NCBI GenBank assembly: GCA_035048495.1
Contig: CM068542.1
Location: 39,151,109 to 39,215,108, forward strand
DNA: 64,000 nucleotides
Reading direction: 5' to 3'
Origin: Euptelea pleiosperma
Lineage: Eukaryota; Streptophyta; Magnoliopsida; Ranunculales; Eupteleaceae
Position numbers and translations under genes: made by a program. Below the pieces are notes generated by a model, which saw nothing but the letters and a program-made list of their open reading frames with translations, ran no database searches and had not been told where the DNA came from. How positions within the stretch are numbered: the first letter of the stretch is position 1; every line of letters starts with the position of its first letter. Of this stretch, positions 11,401 through 23,200 are shown piece by piece.

Positions 11401-14092
11401 ATTCCCCCAGCTGAAAAAAAGAAGGCCATTTGGTGTTCATAAATTTTAGAAGTTGTGTTTTTGGCTGGTGCTCTGCGTCCAAAGAATTTTGCATTTGATG
11501 GCAAAATCGAATCTTTGGTTGATTAAGCATCTGAATTTGGGTACTAATGTAGTTTATTTTTCATCACGTGCTCTATGCATATGACAGCTAATTATGCTTT
11601 TATTAGTTCTCGTTGCTATTCTTGTAACTGTTAGATTTTTTCCAACAATGCAGATATCAGTCGCCTATTCCAGTTGATCAAGTGAAACCCTGGACTGAAT
11701 TTGATTATGAAGGAGGTAACAGTAGTTTCACAATTATGTTTTTTGAGTATTTTTTTTCTACCTGTTAATACTTTTCCTCTTTGCTCTTGTGAAATCCAGA
11801 GGGCTCTCCTGGTATGCGAGGCAGAGGACGTGGTGGTCGAGGAAGGGTTAGGGGTCGAGGTACTACCCATCTTTAGAGTGGTGTCAGTCCTTTCTTCTTT
11901 TTGACTTGTGGAAATTTCAGAAATTGGGTAACTGTCCGAAGAATTTTTGGAGTTTGCAAAATGACCTAGGCTACTTAAGATCAAAACAAAATTCAAGTCT
12001 CTTTTGATTATTGTCTGAACTTTGAATCTTTAAAACCATAAAGGTTTGTGGTTACAATAAGCCAGTTAATCAGCAAACATCTATAGGATCTGTTACTTCT
12101 GTTGAGATAAACAGATTAAAAGCGAAAAAAAAACCTGTGTTAATACTGTGTCGGGGATAAGTAAAAGGAAATCTCAGTGCCTTTGGGTGCATGAGATCTA
12201 ATGAAATTTCCTGCTTTTGAGTGAGATTAGGCTTTCCTGATCCTCCCTTCCAATGTTTTGCAGAAACTGACAGTAAGCTAGGGTTTTTTGGTGGCTTTAT
12301 CAAAATTTGAGGAATTAACTTCATGCAGACGAAACCAAATGTTTGTGTTTTATTTTTATTTATTTTTTTGGAGGAACAGTTTGCATTTTCATTTTCATTG
12401 AGTGAAGCCTATGATGGGGCTTTGACCCTTTGCAACAACTTGTATAAAAATTGGACTAGTTCCTCAGATGTCGTGGAACAGAAAGAAGATCTTCTAATCA
12501 TAGAATTTTTTTAGTACTGTAATTTTAGCATCTGCAAATATGTATTGTTTTACCGCTTAGTTTCTTCCTTCTTTTTCTGTTTTTCCCTGTCTTGTGTCTT
12601 TTGAGTTAAAGGTTTATTTACATGCAATTTCTGATAAGAAAATGTTTTATGAATTGGTAACTATAGTGTATATAGCTCTACTACAGGTTAAAATTCCTAC
12701 CTATAAAAAAAATCTACAGGTTAAAACTCCTGTCAATAGTCCAAGGAGTCGGAGCACGTGAACTAGATTAGCAGTCTATCCAAGAAGTGAGTATTGATAA
12801 ATGAAACCTTTTTAAACTACAATAGTTTATGAAAACTAATAATTTATTAGCTATTGCAAGCTTTAGACTGCAGGTTTTGATCTCACTGATGGTTAGTCAA
12901 CAAAAGTAAAATCATTGCTTTTGATTCTGCATATATTAAGACTGCACATATGGCCACATGCTTGACAAGAGTGAAATTGTTAAACTGGCATGCCATGCTC
13001 TTTAAGCTCCGCAATTCTTTAATAGCCGCTATAAGTTGCTTACTCTGGGCTTTTTGCCAATCTGGATTGATGACCTCTTGTCTGTTCTGCCTGTTAGGAC
13101 ACTGCAGCTATCATAGATTCATAATTTGTCTAATTTGTCTCATGTTCTTATGTGCAGGGAATAACATTGGGTTTGTGGAGTACACTGGAGATGGAGGTTG
13201 GGATGGCAGCCGTGGGTATGGTGGCAGAGGTAGAGGTCGTGGAAGGGGACGTGGTTTCCGTGGGCGTGGAAGAGGTTATGGTGGTGGAGATATGCAACAA
13301 GAATCCGGTGGTTACAACGACTATGGTGGGTCAGAAGCACCACCTGCCCAAGGCCGTGGTAAGCTCATACATTCATAAATTTCAACTCATTTTTTACTTT
13401 TGGAGTAAGAGTTTCAATACTTATATACTAGTTGTCAGAAGCTGTTCATGAATTACAAGTACATCCTATAGAAACATAATCCAGTGGATCTGCATATCTG
13501 TGGTTGTGATACATCCTTTGCTAACTGAATTTCACAGCAGTATGCTAATAATTGTGCCATGTTTTCCATTAATGTTGTAACTTGTGTTTTCCTGTTTATA
13601 AATTAAAATACCTTTGTACAATAGTTTTTTTTTTTTTGTTTTGAGTTGAAATACCTTCATGCCAAAATAATGGTGACTTCCTTGCCTTGCCCACTTAATG
13701 TCGGTCGATGCCGTCTCTTGATCATTCACGGTTCAGATGAGAAAATGCCCCCCCCCCCCCCCCCCCCTTAAATGACTTCACTTTTTCCACAAGGATAATG
13801 TGCGGAGAGACATTGGACAATCTGATGTCCATTTTCTGGAGTGTTCTTGTGAAATCAGATACTGGGTCCAGCAATCCATGTTGTATGAATCCACAAGACC
13901 TTTATGGTGGTCATGCTGCTACAGAACTTAGAAAATCTCATGTTTATTGCTTTTCTTGGCAATTACTTTTGAAGTGAAGGTATTGGTGATTAATGTTATG
14001 TGAATCCTGCAGGGCGTGGTCGTGGCAGGGGAAGGGGCCGTGGGCGTGGTCGGAACTATAGATCAGATGGGCCAGTCCAGCCAGCTGTTTGA
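5405..14092 (+). CDS. ALBA: Alba-domain RNA/DNA-binding protein with RGG tail
   Basis: I read eight coding exons, all in frame: 5405-5527, 6951-7031, 8992-9080, 9173-9247, 11654-11715, 11800-11859, 13158-13358, 14013-14092 (771 nt, 256 aa). A further leader intron spans 5082-5404. Residues about 18-100 form the Alba fold (exons 1-4: 'NENEIRITTQGRMRNYITYA', 'VLKAMGRAINKTV', 'TDTWEPLEEGL', 'MITITLSKEEL'). A short linker 'YQSPIPVDQVKPW' follows, then a tail of RGG/GRG repeats from about residue 145 to the end, split over exons 6-8. This architecture is that of the long plant Alba proteins (Arabidopsis ALBA4-6 type). Known family roles are RNA binding in cytoplasmic granules and nucleic-acid/R-loop binding. 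Which paralogue this is cannot be decided. The tail is shorter than I recall for the Arabidopsis proteins. Confidence 0.9.
7209..8660 (-). mobile_element. Non-autonomous LTR element in Alba intron 2
   Basis: Two related direct repeats start with 'tgacataggtggag' at 7209 and 8418 and stay similar through 'gcagggtgttaatc' and 'aaaagctaacttaaggc' (about 170-240 bp each). Read on the minus strand, the right repeat is followed after two bases by TGGTATTAAAGC (8404-8415), one or two changes from the usual initiator-tRNA-Met primer binding site TGGTATCAGAGC. The repeats therefore look like LTRs of a minus-oriented element with about 1 kb between them. No gag or pol frame is visible, so it is TRIM/LARD-like and decayed. 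No clear target duplication was found. Confidence 0.6.
13748..13767 (+). repeat. Poly-C tract (20 C)
   Basis: An uninterrupted run of C inside the last intron of the Alba gene. It is a length-unstable site and also a common place for assembly error. Confidence 0.95.
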
Positions 14093-15397
14093 GGCGAGGT
14101 GGTGTTGAAGTACAGCGTTTGGTTAGAAAAGAAATTCTGGATGCCTGCTCTGCTCGTTGTGTTTCATCTAAAAGAATGGACTTCACTGTTATATTTCTAT
14201 GCATTGTCAATCAGTTGTCAGTAATGAGTTGCCGAGCAATCATCATGTGTGATAACTCTGTTTTTTGTAGTTAGGTAGGTAGGATCATTCATGGTGTTTT
14301 ATATACCCAACAAAATTGTACAATTTCACCATGCCTTTTTGTCGGGATTAATAGAGCAGTACATTCTTTCATTCTTAAATCTGACTTCTTTTTGTACCTT
14401 CGTTCCTATCCAAGGAATCAGGAGTGATGATATCCTGCTTCTGCAAAGAGTGAAATGATTTAGTAAATTGTTTTTGAATCCTTCAGAGATTTATGCTGCA
14501 ATGAGTTACCACCCCTTGAGCTGCCTTAACGATTCAGGGATTTTTGTTCTCTGTCGCATTAATTTGACTAGGCGTCTATCCAGTATGCGTTTAACTAACC
14601 ACCCTGGCAATCTTGATTGCTTTCTCTGTGTTAGTATATTCCTTGAATGCTTAAGAATTGCACCCCAATCCATGTATCAAAACCAATATTTTCCTTGCTC
14701 TTAAGAGGTTAATATTGTGATTTGGAAGATGCATTTGACCATTTTTTTTTTTTTTAACCATCTTTGCTCTTTTATAAGATGGTTAGGATTGTCAGAGACT
14801 CTGAATTAGTCATTCACGGTGTGGTCAATGAGCAGTCTCATACATGTTCGGTTTGACTGTTCTTTTGGAGAAAAGTATAAGCGAGCTCCCTCTTCTTGAT
14901 GAGAGTTAGCAGGAGTGAGAAGAATGGAATGAAGGCCTTCGACAGACTCCACGACGAGTTGTGGTGAGGAAATTTGTGTTTGCTCTTGAGCAGTGGAGGT
15001 GTACATTGGGCGGAAGAAAAAGTTAAAAAAACTGTTTTCATTGATGAGTAACAAGACTTGTGATTCACAAAGAGATCTTCAAACAAAATAGCAACGTCTA
15101 TAACAATCCTATCCTTGTTCATCTTCCAGAGATTTACGAGGAGAACAAAAGGGTGCTTTGTGCAGCGATCAAGGTTTAAAACTTTATTTCATCTCGTTCT
15201 CTTGGTAAAATAAACCATGAAAAGACTAATCCAACAGATAAAAACTACTAATCGAGATGAACTAGGGATGGGCCAAACATCTATACGGCCAGTGATCTCT
15301 TAAGAGTGTGCTACATGTAAGGTGACGTGACTCCCTTAGCCATCTTAGTACATTATGGAAATCAGATGTCTTGATCAAGACGGAACGAGATTTTTAC
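14093..15397. other. Alba 3' region and intergenic DNA
   Basis: The Alba 3'UTR probably runs to about 14380. No clean AATAAA was seen. Beyond it, both strands give only short frames with no recognisable family. About 15260-15330 carries the phrases 'gggatgggccaaacatc' and 'taagagtgtgctac', a fragment of the foldback family at 24390 and 41918. Confidence 0.5.
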
Positions 15398-15408
15398 CTG
15401 TTTAGACC

Positions 15409-15625
15409 ATCGTTCAAAATCTCGGGATCGGTGAGCTCCGATTCCGATCAGGATGGCGGATCCAAAACGGGATCGGCACATCCCGCTCAGAGACGAAGTG
15501 ATACTTCCCAAGGAAACAGTGATTGATCTCAGCCCGAGACGATCCATTTTTGGATTGGATTGGTGGGCTTCGATCTCAATCCGCATTGCCCGATCTAGAG
15601 CGGGATCGGTCGAACTATGGTTCAA
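15409..15625. repeat. GATC-rich repeat, copy 1
   Basis: Shares with the next copy the left motif 'tcgttcaaaatctcgggatcgg', the middle 'ttcccaaggaaacagtgat', 'gatccatttttggattgga', and a right end 'cgggatcggtcgaac...atggttcaag'. It is dense in GATC tetramers. The borders are decayed and no target duplication is seen. Confidence 0.6.
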
Positions 15626-15707
15626 GCCTCTAGCTTCCAAGCAATTGGATGTTCACCGAGGGACGACAATAAGGATAATACCAGTATACCACTAGAGACG
15701 ATGCTAA

Positions 15708-15935
15708 CCATGGTTCGAAATCTCGGGATCGGAGGCCGGATCAGTGGGCTCCGATCCCGATCCGAATCGCCTGATCCAGAACGGGATCGGCACCTCTGGC
15801 CCTGAGACGAACTGAGACTTCCCAAGGAAACAGTGATCTCAGCACGAGATGATCCATTTTTGGATTGGATCGGTGGGCACCGATCCCGATCCGGATCGCC
15901 TGATCCAGAACGGGATCGGCCGAGACTTCAACCAT
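15708..15935. mobile_element. GATC-rich MITE-like element, copy 2
   Basis: The element begins with 'ccatggttcgaaatctcgg' and ends with 'ccgagacttcaaccat', which are imperfect inverted repeats. The octamer GATGCTAA flanks it exactly on both sides (15700-15707 and 15936-15943), supporting transposition with an 8-bp target duplication. Inside, a unit around 'cgatcccgatccg...cctgatccagaacgggatcgg' occurs twice. It has no coding potential and the superfamily is uncertain. Confidence 0.65.
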
Positions 15936-15999
15936 GATGCTAAACACTCCATAGGAAACGTCTCTACCTCAATATCTGCATTTAATCTTTGATCAAGAG

Positions 16000-17300
16000 A
16001 ATAGAACTGATGGAACACTCTTACGTGGGGACCACTGAAATGGTTGGTCATGATCTCCAGTTGGTGTTTCAAGCGTCATGTGATGTGCAACAAACAACCG
16101 ACCTAAGCAGGAACAGAACTCCTCAAACAAGTTTTGGCGATAATTTGAATAATTAATCCGACTAGATCGAAACCTACCAACATAATTCAAACTTTTGTTC
16201 AGATAATATGGGGACCCAACAACGACCATATTTGCCTTTCTCCTCTACAATATCCAAAAAACCAGGAAGACAGGGAACTTTCAAATTCATCTCTGATTCG
16301 TTCCAATCTCTAGATCTTCGAAGTCTCCATCAATGGCGTCGCAAAAACTCGCCATCACCTCCAATTTGATTCATTCCCGGTCGACAGTATGTATGTTTAG
16401 CCAATCTCTAGATGGGACCTACAAACCAAAAAATCAGCCTGATTAGTGATTTCAAACCTTTGTATTCCCAACTAATGCTCAAATTCACACGGTTAAAATC
16501 AACCCATGAAATGACTTTAATCCAATGCTTAGAAATCATACTAGGTTTGATGATTCGATCTTCCAGCAAGTGCTGCAAATCAGATCGAGCGGTGGTAATT
16601 TCAACAAAATAAAAAAGGTGGTGGTTCAACTGGGCTCAAGTTCTTAGGGCATGTTGGGCCTAGGGTGCACCATCTCGTTATCCTTCCACCGACGAGAGCG
16701 GGAGGTTATCGTTGCTCTGTGAAACCAGCCTGACGCATTGCCCTCCTCTCTAGGAGCCACGCGGCCCAAGCCTTCGCCCGAGTCACATGACCCAGCTCCC
16801 AACTTGGAACGGGCGAGTAAGTAAATCGCTCCGACTAGCTCCTACCGGTCAGATCCCAGCCCCCAGCCAGTGTTTCCACCATCTTAATGCCCCCACTCGG
16901 GTGACAAGCTCGCGCGACCGAGCTCGGCACTAGTTATATTCTTCATGGAGTATACGAAGCAAAGATATTTGTTCTTCTTTATCGATGTGGGACTAAAAAC
17001 CAACTCCTTTGTACGCTGAGGTCTACGAGTTTAGACAAAATTATGTTTGTGAGGGATACATTAGTTTTGTGGCCTCAATATACGTCAGGTGTATGGCCTG
17101 TCATGCATCGATCTGTCTACCTCAATGGGCCATAGGTAAAAAAGCACATCGACCGTTGATCTCTAGCCATCTGTTCAAGAATAAAAACTTGGATACGTGA
17201 AAAGAATTGTGGTTAAGGTATTCTAGGTGACTTGTCCAGAATTGAAGTTTGGACTTTCTAAATGGGCCTTTGGCTCTTGTAAGGGCCGGCTGAGCAACCT
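16000..17300. other. Intergenic, no gene recognised
   Basis: Mixed decayed repeats. At 16408-16510 the phrase 'accaaaaaatcagcctgattagtgatttcaaacc' marks one arm of the foldback family found at 24390 and 41918. About 16680-16930 is locally GC-rich without a convincing reading frame. No tRNA or protein gene was recognised. Confidence 0.45.
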
Positions 17301-17309
17301 TTTTAGAGC

Positions 17310-17460
17310 AGAAGCATCGTGGTTCGAAATCTCGGGATCGGAGGCCGGATCGGCGCATCTTCTTTGGATAACATTGATCTCAGGGCAAGACGATTCAGTT
17401 TTGGATTGGATTTGTGGGCTCTGATCCCGACCCGGATCACCTGATCCACAACGGGATAAC
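17310..17460. repeat. GATC-rich repeat, truncated copy 3
   Basis: Starts with 'gtggttcgaaatctcggg' and continues through 'ggaggccggatcgg' and 'gatttgtgggctctgatcccg', then breaks off after 'cacaacggga'. Shorter than copies 1 and 2 and without the right terminus. Confidence 0.55.
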
Positions 17461-17592
17461 GACTGTTATAATGAATATTAATATTCTGTTTTTTTTTTTT
17501 TTTTTCCGATCTTGGGCTTTATAACGGGAAAAACATAACAGAATTGATGGTTTCCCGTCATAATGCCCGTTTTTAAAACAAAGCATTCTTTT

Positions 17593-17790
17593 GAGAAATA
17601 TTTTGATCCTTGGACGGTTGATCCATGGCGTTCTTGGACCACCTATCTGGGGTTAAGTTGGCCCTTTAACTGTAGTTGCTTTTTCCCCACTGTTAACGGT
17701 CACTACAGTTAAAGGCCACTACAAGTGGCACTTAACTATAGGTCCAAGAACGCCATGGATCAAAATGTCCAAAGATAAAAAAATTTCTCC
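17593..17790. mobile_element. Palindromic MITE (~200 bp)
   Basis: Two arms fold back on each other. The 20-mer at 17621-17640 (starting 'atccatggcg') is perfectly complementary to 17741-17760. The outer parts 'gagaaatattttgatccttggac' and 'gtccaaagataaaaaaatttctc' also pair, and further in 'ctttaactgtagt' pairs with 'actacagttaaag'. The loop is about 25 bases. It lies between the Alba and CSN8 genes. A target duplication was not clear, so the superfamily is open. Confidence 0.65.
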
Positions 17791-18325
17791 ATTATTCTAT
17801 TAAAAAAACTAGGTCTGTTACTCATAGGGAAAGAGTGCAATACACGGCATGATATAAGTGAGAAACAGCAGTGTAGCTAAGGTTGCCAGTGTCCCTAGGC
17901 CCAGATGATTTGATGGACCTCATGATTCACACCTCACAAATCCCAAAGACCATCCAGCGGTCTGGACCCTAATGAAATGTCGTCCTTAAGATGATAATTA
18001 ACTAGAAGTTTTAAGAAGAATTCCTTAAAGAACGACCGATAATTTAATGGTCCTCAAGATGATACTAGCAGCCTACAATTGAACTTCACGCAAATGAGGG
18101 GCCTTAAGGTCCAGCCACTGATGCTCATCAAGATTATCACCACATGAATCCCAAAGACCACAAGAAATATTTCAAAGAACGTCCAACTGTATCTCCGATG
18201 GACAATTAAATGACGGGACCAGCAACAGGTAGACCTGACGCCAAATGCGCGGGTATAGACATTTTTGCTATGAGAATTTTTTTCATCCAGACGTCCAGTT
18301 ATTAGACATTCATACCAAAAATCAC

Positions 18326-21300
18326 TTAATGCTCAAGGTGTAACACATATTCGGTTAAGCGCTGTAATTTACTAGGATCTAATTTCTGCTTTGTCACAAT
18401 TGCCAGCTTCTTCACGGTCAGCATTCGAGAAACAGAGTCCACAATCCAACCTTGCCGCACTGCATCTGCATGTGACACCCCATTGGTCTAAGTAAACAAT
18501 GGTTTTGTAAATCTCTTTCTACCCCTCTTTTTCCCTTTATACGTTACCTGGGTCAATTCCACGACCTCCTGATTGCAAGAGCACCATCCAATTGAGCTGA
18601 TGTGGAATTGACCCCGGAACATTACCAAATCCAGAAGTGTTTATGAAAGGAAAATGATGGTATAATACTTTAGCATCATGTTGTGGTGGTTAGTGCATGT
18701 ACCACAATGTTATTATGGTATCCTTCATCCAAGAGTTGTAGAATGTTGTGTTCTGAAATATTTTTGAGGAATGCAGTATTCTATTTCAATTCAAATACTA
18801 AGGGGAGGATGAACATGCTTACAGTTGGTGGCATCTTCCTCATTCATTCCCAGAAAGAGGGCTGTGTCTCCGATACTTATTGTCGAATATGCAGACAGTA
18901 GTAGCTGGAACATCCTCTCGGTATAGAGCTCTGCAAAAGTTCACATCACCCAAATCCACAGAGCTTCATGGAAACATTCACAAACTTTTATGAAAAGCCT
19001 AAATTAGTACAAAAGCTGATAAGATATATGGGAAGCGTTTTAGCTCTGGTCTCAGACTAATGCTGCACAATTTATTTACTTTGATCCGTATATGCTGCAT
19101 AATCACAACCTGGGAAAAAAAGTTCTGGAAACAATTCAACTGGGACATCAATTACTTCAGTACGACTCATGATGTGGACACAGATCACATGATTTTCAAA
19201 AAAAATTCAAACAAAACGGAATATATATGATAGTCAATTCCATATACACCAAAAGGAAGTCGTGCAACCAGGATAAGAAATTTTGGCAGCATGATATTTG
19301 GCAGGTGATTCCTGCTTCATTTTTCAGTTTTTTCTTGACTCAGCTTCCCTACTCCCAATTTCGAAACTATTATGTCAATCCTATTCTTTTTCTTCTTCGT
19401 TTTCTAGGCCTTCATTTCTTTTGCTGAAAATAAATTCTCCGGCTTCTCTATGGCCTCAGTCGCTACATCCCTGTGGGCTCAAATTTGTTTGAAAAACAAC
19501 GCACTCGAGTTCGTCCTTTTCACCCTTGTGAGATCAAATTTGAAATTGACAGCTCAGCAGGAAAGGAACAATGTTCAACTTCACAACAGGAGGTTGTTGG
19601 ATGAAATGGAAAATGAGGTTTGAAGAATGTGTTCTTTACTCCACCATTAGACCTCAAAATAGACAAGAAGGAAAGAAAGCCGAAAAACCTAGAAGGTTTT
19701 CCAAAACGATCTTTGGGTTGTAAGTCAACACATGTTGCATTCAATTTCCTAGGGATATCTTCGTACATGGTTTATGATACTGGTCTGTCTCTAATTATCA
19801 ATAACGTGGTTCAATCTTTTCCCAATTTCAAAAATTTACTCTCCTACATCTCTGGTTCAATATTTCATCATTCAACCGTTTTTTTTTTTGTTCTCCAACA
19901 AAGTGTTCCTTCATTCCATAAGGAAATCCCGATTAAATCTGCATAATATTGCTAAGATGCAATGTTCATTCCCCATAACATTGTGTTAGGGAGCGGGAAT
20001 GTAAAAAGACTCAAGAATAACCATTACATAGTTTGGACCATTTACTCCAATACAAAAGCCTGTTTGTACCTCCCTATGAGCCCTATTTGACATCGGTACA
20101 ACAAATCATTGGTCTATATAGACATCAGTACAACAAATCATTGGCCTGTATATCACTTATGCATTAAAAATACCCCATTGCCAAAGAACTAGGATCGAAA
20201 TTTATCTATAACAGAAATCCTTTAAGGGATCACAGTATGCGTTTCCAATAGAGAGCACTTGTGCTACATGTGGCGTTTTTGGTGAGAATACTCACCCCAA
20301 TCAATTGGAGTCTTCTTCAAAACTGAACAAATAGAAATAGAATATTCATTGGAGGGATATGACATAACTAGGCCAAATGGGAATCTTAGGAAAAAGATCT
20401 TTTAGATCTCTTTCCTTTTTTTACAATTCCCTAAGAACTTCTATGAAATGGATTCACAGGATTCAGCCAAATTTTATCATCAATCTAATCACCATACACG
20501 TTTTTTAATATCATGAAAAAGGGATACAAAATTTTGACTGCTACTTAGTATCGGCAATAGGTCTGAAAAGTATCTAAAAGGGTGAAATTTAGATATTTGC
20601 ACCCTATCGAAGTAAGGAACCATGGCATATATGTTTGGAACAGATTCCATTTTGAGGGATTTGAAAAACGAAAGCATTACTAGCTTATGCTCTAACCCGA
20701 GTAGCATGGGGCACGTGAAATCCCGTGTGAATCAGCAAGGACCACCTTCTAAGGCTAAATACTCCTAGGTGATAAAGCCATGAAACAAGTAGCTGGCAAA
20801 TCAAAATTGGAATTGGCTCAATTCGCAGAGTTAGAAGCCTTTGCACAATTTGTCTTCTCCACATTACCATATCTCTAGAGTCAATAATTTTACATAAGGA
20901 ACTACTAAACTCGATCACTTGCTGCTGTTATTGGTCTGCTTCAAAGAGCCTCAGATTAGACTTGGGGGTGCTCAAATTGATTGGATGATGGATGGGAGAT
21001 TTCAGAGATTTCTATTTTTGGGGTTTCTCCAATCGGGAAACCCTAGTTCATGTTGAGGGTATTTATATGCCTTGTTTCTCCTTGAGTAGAGTGAAGAGAG
21101 TGCTTGTGAGAGGTTGTACGAGAGATTGAGAGAGAACAATCTTATACTTTGGTTATTCATAGTGAAGATCCGATCATCATCGCCCGTAAACGTAGGTTTC
21201 GACCGAACCAATTATATCGCTTGTGTTCATTGTTTTCTTCATTTGATTTATATGATTGTGGCGTGTGTTTATTGGTGACCATTGTTTGCTGCATGGAGCC

Positions 21301-23026
21301 AATAAAGGTACTCGGACTAAGGAAGCTGATGTCCTTTTTATGCAAAGGACATGAGCACTTGTGGTAATTAATGAAGTAGAGAACTCCCTAGTATGACCTT
21401 TTTATCAAAAGAAATAGTTTTAAGGACTTAAAGAGTAAAGATACCTAAATACTTATTGGGTAGCATGGTTGCATAGTCACCTACAGTTTAACTGCTTATA
21501 ATCACAGGCCATGGTCCATGCAGCAAAATCCAAGACCCGTGTAAAAGCTGCTAGTCTCACTCTCTGTTTCAAGTAAAGCCGGCAATCCATAGAACTGGGA
21601 AGAAAGCTAGAAAACTAATTGGAAGCAGAACCTACTCAATGGCTAATAAACAAGATGACGCATATTAAGTTAGTCTAATTAGCTAACCCATACATATCTC
21701 TCAAAAAGCCATCTTGTGGCAGAAATAGGATAGTTAAGTTTACAGTGAGAAGCATTGTACGAGGTAAGGGCTCATTGAATACACTACAATTAACACACTG
21801 ATACAAAAATCTCTTTTCAGCACTTGAATAATGGCGAGTCTAAATATAAGCAAAACTAAGTATTCCTATTGAATGAGTACCATTCATCTCCCGAAGTAAT
21901 GAAACACCTTGATGAATAGGATTCCTTGTGACTCAGATGCTGTTTTTTAAATGTGTTTCAACCTCATCGCATATAACACACAGATTGATCTTTTGTTCAT
22001 TTACTTGTTCATCTTATCCAATCAAGCTTGAGTCGTCGTTTTAAATATAGTGGGGAAAAACTGCTTTCTGCATAGTTTTTCTTTTCTTCCTTTGGGTAGG
22101 GAATCACATTAATGGTTAGTGGGTCAGTGAGTATGAGGTTCTGAGCCCAGTTCTGCAGCATCAACACTCACAGACTTTACCAACAACCCAAGATGACATC
22201 TTCTGCTGACTATTTATTTAAAAATTAAAATGCTTTCACTTTCTGTGATTAATCTTTTTTTATAAGTAAATTGAGTTGAATTAAAACTTTTACTTGTTAG
22301 ATTAAGTCGAATTTTCTTAAATTAAATCTACTACTGATTTATCAAATTTTCAGCTATATAACACAAATTAAGACAATGAATCATTGAAACTCCTCCAAAA
22401 ACTCAAAACAAAAGTAACAATTAAAAAACACTTGCCTGAGAATGCACTAACAAGACCTTGAGCTTCCGAGCTCCAATTGAACCCACGAATTGCCTCGTAG
22501 ACGCCGGCGTAGTCTCGTGTCCATAGCTGCTGACCTATTTTCCAAGCTGCAACAACCTCCGGTTGGCATTCGATGATCGCGGAAGGTATCGATTTCCATA
22601 GAAACCGAGCACTGTTACTGCAAAACCATTACTCCGCCTATCAAAACCTTAAAAACCATTAACAACCCAAATTGCAGAAACAAAATGAACTCCTAAACAC
22701 TAAATCCCAAATAATAAACAAAAAAAGGAAAAGCAGAAGAACAAAACCTTCCAACTTACACGTCGTTGACATAAATGTGCCCTAAAAGATGAATCGCGTA
22801 AGGCCACTCCTCTTGAAACGCAATGCCCAGCGCTGCAACCTGATCGATCGATTCTCCAAAACAGAGAAACATCAGAAACTTGAAGAACATACTAAAAGCA
22901 GCAACCCTAGAAATTCTTAGCAGACAAATCGAAAGTCGAAACCTGCAGCATGAGGTCATCGCATATATCTGCGATTTTTTCGTACGATTTGGACGCCATG
23001 GCGTCCTGAAGGAGAGAGAAATCCAT
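18326..23026 (-). CDS. CSN8: COP9 signalosome complex subunit 8
   Basis: Five coding exons on the minus strand: 23026-22943, 22839-22760, 22617-22436, 18930-18823, 18465-18326. They sum to 594 nt, a complete 197-residue protein, the usual length of plant CSN8 (FUS7/COP9). Recognisable segments are '[14 protein letters not shown]' (exon 1), '[15 protein letters not shown]' (exon 2), '[10 protein letters not shown]', '[14 protein letters not shown]' and '[12 protein letters not shown]' (exon 3), '[13 protein letters not shown]' (exon 4) and '[14 protein letters not shown]' at the C-terminus. The exon 3-5 part is the PCI domain. CSN8 is a scaffold subunit of the nuclear complex that removes NEDD8/RUB from cullins and controls light development and ubiquitin ligases. 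Intron 3 (22435-18931, 3.5 kb) has a GC donor within a perfect AG|GCAAGT context; the other introns are GT-AG. All phases fit, so the gene looks intact. Confidence 0.95.
18940..20660. other. Unassigned part of CSN8 intron 3
   Basis: The remainder of this long intron is AT-rich. A short direct duplication 'acatcagtacaacaaatcattgg(c/t)ct' occurs near 20090-20150. A + frame of 108 codons at 19620-19946 has no recognisable family and probably arises by chance or from an old insertion. Confidence 0.4.
20669..20772 (+). other. Plastid 23S rDNA fragment (NUPT)
   Basis: Within CSN8 intron 3, antisense to the gene, a block of about 104 bases closely follows plastid 23S rRNA: 'cgaaagcattactagcttat', 'ctctaacccgagtagcatgg', 'ggcacgtgaaatcccgtgtg', 'aatcagcaaggaccacc', 'aaggctaaatactcctaggt'. 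It differs from the plastid sequence I recall at only a few sites. It is a nuclear insertion of plastid DNA, not a functional rRNA gene, since the surrounding sequence is unrelated to the rRNA. Confidence 0.85.
21000..21290 (+). mobile_element. Copia-type LTR fragment in CSN8 intron 3
   Basis: The passage 'gaaaccctagttcatgttga', a short GAGAG-rich stretch, 'atcatcgcccgtaaacgtag' and 'tttcgaccgaaccaattat' followed by a TTG/TTT-rich tail has the order seen at the 3' end of many plant Ty1-copia LTRs. No second LTR or coding region was identified. It is judged a solo LTR or fragment from pattern only. Confidence 0.45.
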
Positions 23027-23127
23027 GGTGTTTTGAGTTCTTTATCTTCTTCTCCAACTCTGAAGAAAGTGTTCTTGGCTCAAACAAGAAAAGGAATTCC
23101 ATAGGAGCACAAATTTGTTCCTAGCAG

Positions 23128-23138
23128 TATATATAATA
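23128..23138 (-). promoter_or_regulatory. TATA box of CSN8
   Basis: On the minus strand the run TATTATATATA lies about 100 bases upstream of the CSN8 start codon (23026), a normal distance for a plant core promoter with a short leader. It is only about 60 bases from the MITE that starts at 23201. Confidence 0.5.
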
Positions 23139-23200
23139 TGTCAGGTTATTTTGACACGTCATAACATGATGCCTAAAATGTCAATGACACGCCTGTGAAG

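Noticed and set aside
20669..20772. Calling a functional rRNA gene
   Set aside because: Only a fragment of 23S and the flanks are unrelated; interpreted as nuclear plastid DNA.
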